Source: Paragonimus skrjabini miyazakii
Taxonomy: Eukaryota; Platyhelminthes; Trematoda; Plagiorchiida; Troglotrematidae
NCBI GenBank assembly: GCA_014338405.1
Contig: JTDE01000146.1
Span: 217,466 to 281,465 of the forward strand
DNA length: 64,000 nt
Direction: 5' to 3'
Shown here: positions 58,901 to 64,000 of the stretch, piece after piece
Layout: each line of letters begins with the position of its first letter
Numbering within the stretch: the first letter of the stretch is position 1
Notes under the pieces: generated by a model
Told to the model about the DNA's origin: nothing
The model's database searches: none
Seen by the model: only the letters and a program-made list of their open reading frames with translations
Position numbers and translations under genes: made by a program

Positions 58901-61900
58901 AATCCGCTTGTTGGTCTACGACTTTCTTTTTCAGAATTTTTCGGTTACTGCCCGTCCGGAACTGAAACGACTTTCCCACTTGTTTTTGTGTTTTGAACCG
59001 TCCAATGCGGATTCCGATGTATATGGGCATTTCAAACTTTCTCTAATCCTCAATTTTCTATGAATTGTTCTATGCCTGAGGCTGACCACCAGTATCAGCG
59101 ATCCGTATCTAAACACCGAACTTACTAAACGGTCGTTCTCCACGTACGGAACTAATGGCTTGGAGGGATAATCTTGTACAGAACTTTGTGTCGCGCTAGC
59201 TCTGATCGTGTTATGTCATAGTAAGAACAGGTTATTCGATAATCCTTTTATATCTAGTCCCTAAAGAAAATTTTACAAACGAAGCGCTATGCTGCTTGAT
59301 ATTATTAGTAATTTTAATCGGTTTAGTTTTGTTATTTTCATCTACTACTCTGGCACTTCAAATACTGTTGATCGATACACTGTGCATTCCGAATCATAGC
59401 ACAACTTAACCGTGTTTACTTAGCCTTTTATGTGCTATTTAATCCTTCACTGGAAATGTAAATCCGTTTTCCCTCTTCAAATTTGTCCTATAGTTTCGCT
59501 TGTTGACTTTATCACTCATGAAGTGATCCCAGTGTTTTGCTGCGGCCCTTTCCGCAACACATTTTGGCAAATATTACAAAGTGGTGCCCAATTCTCGTTT
59601 CTGTCTGATCAGCAAGCTTAGTGAAACTTCGTCGACTGTACTATCATTTTCAGTTCCAAACCGCCGACTTAACACTGTTTAGGCAGTTTGTATCGTTCAC
59701 GTGACTAGCGACAGTCAGTTACTAAGTTTCACGATGGATCTTATCGAAAAACGCACCCCATATTCTGTGGGCAACTTGAGTTGATTACCGGTTTATCATC
59801 ATCGTGGTAGTGAACTCTAATTTAAATAGCTTGAGTGTTTCCAACCTGGCTTTGTGTGTTTGTTCTATTGCTAGACTTAAGTACGAACAGTCATTTGTTA
59901 CCATATAAACACACTTAATATAATGTACTCACAAAAATGCGGTGAAATGATGCTGAACACGTTGTGTATACTTCAGTCGTTGGCTTTTCTCAATAGCACT
60001 CACCTGTATGGGCTAGAATGTTCGTTAACAGGCAGGTTGCACACTATGTGATTACTAGCTGTTCCGAGTAGTTTCTAAGCTAGGCAAAATTAAGTGTCCG
60101 TACGAAGTTCTTTTGAGCGAATAGGTCAGGGTTAGTTGCTCAGATACTTTCGTTTTCTGCAGTGATTAGCTCTCGGAATCTCATCATCTTTGATAGATTT
60201 ATGGGCCCCAGCGGATGAGCTGAAAAGTGCCTTTTTCAATAAAAAGAAGAATTATGTTCAATCGACTTAACAACCCGGAACCTTACTTTCGTATTGATTA
60301 CATTCAGATTATACAATGTAAATGGATTCTCAAGCAACCTATCAAAAAATGTCCTTGTACGCGAACAAAGAATAATGCTGAGCACGAGAAAAATTGAGTA
60401 TGCGCAAAAACTGCTTGCGGATCACGAAAGATTGTCTTCATTTTCTCAGTAATACTTCAAAACTGTCAATTCAAACGGAAAGGCAGTTGTCGACCTAGCA
60501 TCTCACTTCCTCATTGGACTGGCCAGTGAAATTTTCTGTCTTTGAAGACCAGATGCTTGAAGATGGTACTGCTTATTGATTTCATGTCTCCATGCAGAGT
60601 TAGGTTGAGTTATTAGTTTGCCAAGCTGTTCATTTGTGCTTTGAGTAAACTCTGGTGTACAGCAGCAGAAAAAAGAATGAACCACATTTCCGCATTATGT
60701 TTGGAAGCCCATAAATATTCATTAGATACCGACTATTATATGGTCTTTACTTGTTTAGGGAAGACTAAGGTATGTCTATTTAATTATGTATGCACATCTT
60801 TGTGTTGCCTCTTGTCCGGATCTCGATCACATTTTTCCGTTCAAGAGAACGTCTACCTGCTAAATCAAATGTAGAGTATACTTATTTGGATATAACGGTT
60901 TTATTGAAACTCAAGTGTTTACATGAGACTGATACACAGGACGAACAGGATGTACCCATAGGTTGATTTGTCTCTAACAACCTATGACAAGTAAGACAAA
61001 CTGGCACAATTGAAACATGTGAAGTATCCAAGTGTAATACGCAGGGGCGATTGTTAGCTTTACCAAATACAGCACAAAACTGAGAATCAGGCCAGTAAAA
61101 AGGTTTGATTTTCCTACCACATTAACAACGTTGTCGGTTAATACATTTCACGAAGATTCATTTTCCCAAACCTGTGTAAGAAGCTCAAACCCAGTAAGAG
61201 GTTATTACTGACGTGGTAACGAACGATAGTCGGATCAAAGAATGTAGGATTACATTAAGTTTTTTCACATGTTTTTCATTAAGTGACCAGGTGAAGTTAC
61301 TCCTGTTAACTTGATTTGCAACCCTCCTGAACAAAACTATTGTTTTACATAAATTTATAGAATACGTAAATACACACATCTCTTAGAAAGGTTGCATTTG
61401 TTTGTTGAAGTATTCGCATATAACTAACTGCATGTATGGCCATTGATTACTGAGATGGGTGTACTAAGCTACTCCATAAAGCGGAAATTTTACTTCTGAG
61501 TTCACTGAAATCTTTGACGAAACCTACAAACCTGATACTTTCAAACCTGCTTTAGTGAAATCAGATGGCTTCAAAAAGCATGGGGATTGGCAGCTGGTTA
61601 AAATTTTTTATCAATTACAAGCGTGTGCCCAAACTCCCTCCCCTAAGTTTCTTCATTCACTTCATTGTCACAATCTTATGCTCTAACTCATTCGTTACTT
61701 AGAGGGAATCTAACGGCACATCAATACTTTGACTGCATCCAGAAGCAAATGATGCAATCGGGCATCCGGGGAAGCAGAACAACAATAAAGCATTTAATAA
61801 CCACGATGTTTCCTATCATTTGAATCTTGTGATTTGATTAAATGGTATTTGGTTTCTTGATTCATCTATCCATAGGGAGTGGAGAAATTCGAGTCCTGGG

Positions 61901-62589
61901 ATGATTCGGAACTAACAAGTTGGACACAATTTATAGGCTCCACTTAAAATTGACATTATGTGAGACGAGAAAGAAAGAAGATAGAACAAACGAAAGAAAT
62001 ATACACAAAAAATCAATAGGTGTTCGGGGGACTTTGTCATATTGTCATGATCATCATCGATACCTGTCCACAGCTCTCCTATTCCAGTGGAATTAGCAGT
62101 CAGTTTATTTCGAAAACTCACTAGTCTTCAGTTTCATTGTTATCACAAGTCACCAGTATTGCATATCTCCGCTGTCATCTACATCCAAGCACCGGTTTAC
62201 TTTTCATGAGACATTCTACCGCCAAACTCATATCAGACTTGAAGAACACATCATAACTAAACACTGTGCTTGCAAGCAGCTCCGATTTCATTCAAATAAG
62301 TGGACTAGAGAGGGTAAATGCCTCAAAAGTTCTAACTGAGGCTTTCAGATTATATATATATATATATTTGAGTAGAAATCACTGAATTCATGAGTACAAA
62401 GCTTTGATTACTCCGAAGTAGACGAGCGATCACCTGTATTGAATCCGATGTAGCGCATCACAATCACAGTCACCCAAATAAAGCGTTTATAACGACAGAA
62501 TTATTGAGTTCTTACTTATTCATTTTATGCAGCACTCATATTTGACAAATTTTTCTTACTCATGCAACCCTTTTGTCTCGTTCATTTGA
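55991..62589. other. No recognised gene; TA microsatellite
   Basis: Longest featureless stretch on the right side. Moderately GC-rich, stop-poor patches occur at 56504-56812, 57457-57854 and 58115-58336 without domain or repeat support. (TA)n lies at 62350-62367. Confidence 0.4.
62350..62367. repeat. (TA)n microsatellite
   Basis: About nine TA dinucleotides read directly from the sequence. Confidence 0.95.
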
Positions 62590-62745
62590 GAAAGGACGCC
62601 AGAATTTTACTTGATGTTTTTGTCGGAGGTCACCACTGTTCAGACTAGGGGTTGAACTAATGTGTATGTCAGTCCGACTCAGCTACACTGACCTCACATT
62701 ATAAATGGGCCGAAATAATTCACTCATTCAACGTGAGTACAGTAG
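62590..62745 (-). repeat. S1 repeat, old minus copy
   Basis: cagactaggggttgaac (B-box region), then ctcagctacactgacctcac (A-box region, with the conserved 'actgacctcac'), then gggccgaaataattcactca and ttcaacg (tail) match the 54420-54500 S1 order. The body is eroded. Confidence 0.6.
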
Positions 62746-63734
62746 ACTTCCGGGTTGTTTTTCAGAAAGGAACCGGATTGTGTTTACTCGTGGCACATCT
62801 TAAAGTGTCGCCACCGGTTGATTGATCGTGAAAAGACGCATAAAAAAATAACATGCATACATTGTTCATGAAATTACATTAGACAAACCGTAAAAGGAGA
62901 CCAAAAACGGGAATAAATGAACACCGGATTTGGACCGTAAAAACTTCTTGAAATACCCTCATATAACGGTTCATGGTTAGAGACACAGCTCATGCTGATA
63001 ATGCTTTGAACCAAGTCACAAAATTGACGTGCTGAATGTCATGGAAATTAGACGAATTTTGAGAACCAGACAAGAATGTTTGTTTGCAGAGGCTATCGAA
63101 ACCATCAAGGTCAAATAAGGTCGGAAGGGAATTGACGAGTACTGCATCTTGCGTACTTGGCAATCGGTATTCGAAGACCAATCAAACCAGGTGTTCTTTT
63201 ATAAAGTGGTCTGTTCGCAGAAACGGTGGGCTGTAAAACCCGAGATGGTTTGGAAATTGATTGTTACGACATTGTAACATACTCTGTCCATTGATTAGAA
63301 GTGTTGACCACGAAGCTCAAACACTGGATATATTCATGTTTACTTTATTGCAAATATTGCACTGTAACAACTGATTCTTTACAAGTTATTCCTAAAACTA
63401 TGTTGAAATCCTTACATCTAAATAGTTAACTAGCGCTCACAGTTCTGGACCGTCCCGTAAAACGATTTTAGGTTACCTACTCCACTAGAATGTCCACCTA
63501 TACGTAGAACTCCACACACGCTGAACGTAAGTGGTAGTACATTTGAATACGTCTTCTCGCATTTAACAAAACTATCGTGTGGTTGGAATTGCTTGCGATA
63601 AGGAGAGAGACAAAATTACAACTAACGACCAAGACAAAGTCAGTCCGTGAAACGCCGAAGTATTAACAGGTTGCCCAGGAGAGTCGTGGACTAAAGAATG
63701 TAATCGGGAAAAGGAAGATTGGCAGTTAATCTCA

Positions 63735-63915
63735 AGTTAAACATCACTCATATTTGACCGCAGCAGTCGCAATCAGGTAGGCTATTCAACCAACCTTTTT
63801 CGAAAAGAAACACTACACTGAAGTTTCGCTATCACTAAAACTCGCCAGTAGTGCATGCCCTTGCCATGGCCAGGACTAGAACCCCGGTCACGCTTCCTTG
63901 AGGCAATCTATATCG
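63735..63915 (-). repeat. S1 head plus body, minus orientation
   Basis: acatcactcatatttgaccg, aacctttttcgaaaagaaac, agtagtgcatgcccttgcca and then ggactagaaccccggtcacg match S1. Read on the minus strand the last is a good B box (ggttctagtcc, 63873-63883). Immediately to the right the sequence switches to plus-orientation S1 tail. Confidence 0.8.
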
Positions 63916-63919
63916 CAAA

Positions 63920-64000
63920 CAAAAATCATCCACAACTCATCAGGAATCAAAATACCGCGCAACAATTTAATTACTTCTGAGATTTCAACTTGGAGAAAAG
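63920..64000 (+). repeat. S1 tail, plus orientation, running off the window
   Basis: actcatcaggaatcaaaata, ccgcgcaacaatttaattac, ttctgagatttcaacttgg and agaaaag match 30638-30705 (acccattagtaaccaaatta … gatttcaacttggggagatg) in the same orientation. Joined head-on to the minus copy before it. Confidence 0.75.

Noticed and set aside
1..64000. CRISPR arrays, operons, prokaryotic promoters or terminators
   Set aside because: No regularly spaced direct repeats and no bacterial gene organisation; the sequence is eukaryotic in character.

Overview
The window reads as eukaryotic (metazoan) non-coding DNA. There are no long ORFs, no operons, AT-rich composition and short scattered frames full of stops, and almost everything recognisable is decayed transposable element (TE). 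The degenerate reverse transcriptase (RT) and endonuclease fragments resemble retroelement families known from parasitic flatworms, so a platyhelminth (probably a digenean trematode, possibly a cestode) is the best guess. That is inference from family resemblance; no host gene is present to confirm it. One 100-N assembly gap lies at 29008-29107.

Elements found by reading translations and comparing segments within the window: (i) NLR-1, an RTE-like non-LTR element, in three copies (1-2290; 33123-33870; about 41900-45560); (ii) NLR-2, a CR1-like element, in two copies (4845-6830; 33880-35245); (iii) NLR-3, a second non-LTR RT family, in three fragments (31320-31757; 37737-38690; 55560-55990 minus); (iv) two Penelope-like fragments with GIY-YIG-type endonuclease remnants (35640-36125 plus; 52700-53290 minus); (v) S1, a tRNA-related interspersed repeat of about 430 bp, in roughly a dozen pieces; (vi) S2, a second tRNA-like repeat (18793-18905; 45673-45741; 45940-46050); (vii) foldback structures at 10293-10464, 45637-45777 and 46570-46850; (viii) a possible solo LTR at 50236-50743. 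Every RT seen is broken, often at a catalytic motif.

Layout: 1-7.9 kb holds NLR-1 A, NLR-2 A and an old S1. 7.9-29 kb is mostly unassignable, probably intronic or intergenic, with a striking hairpin at 10.3 kb, S1 pieces near 22 kb and a candidate exon near 28.7 kb. 29-39 kb is a dense TE cluster (S1, NLR-3, NLR-1 B, NLR-2 B, S1, Penelope, NLR-3). 41.9-46.9 kb holds the most complete NLR-1 copy and then three tRNA-like or palindromic oddities. 50-56 kb carries the LTR candidate, S1, Penelope B, S1 and NLR-3 C. 56-62.6 kb is featureless, and S1 fragments close the window.

No protein-coding host gene, rRNA gene, functional tRNA or CRISPR array could be supported. Three weak candidate exons are listed with low confidence. 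The most useful observations are structural: internal deletions that define NLR-1 subtypes, S1 copies in tandem and inverted joins, an S1 fragment inside NLR-1 C flanked by a 10-bp duplication, and the three foldbacks.
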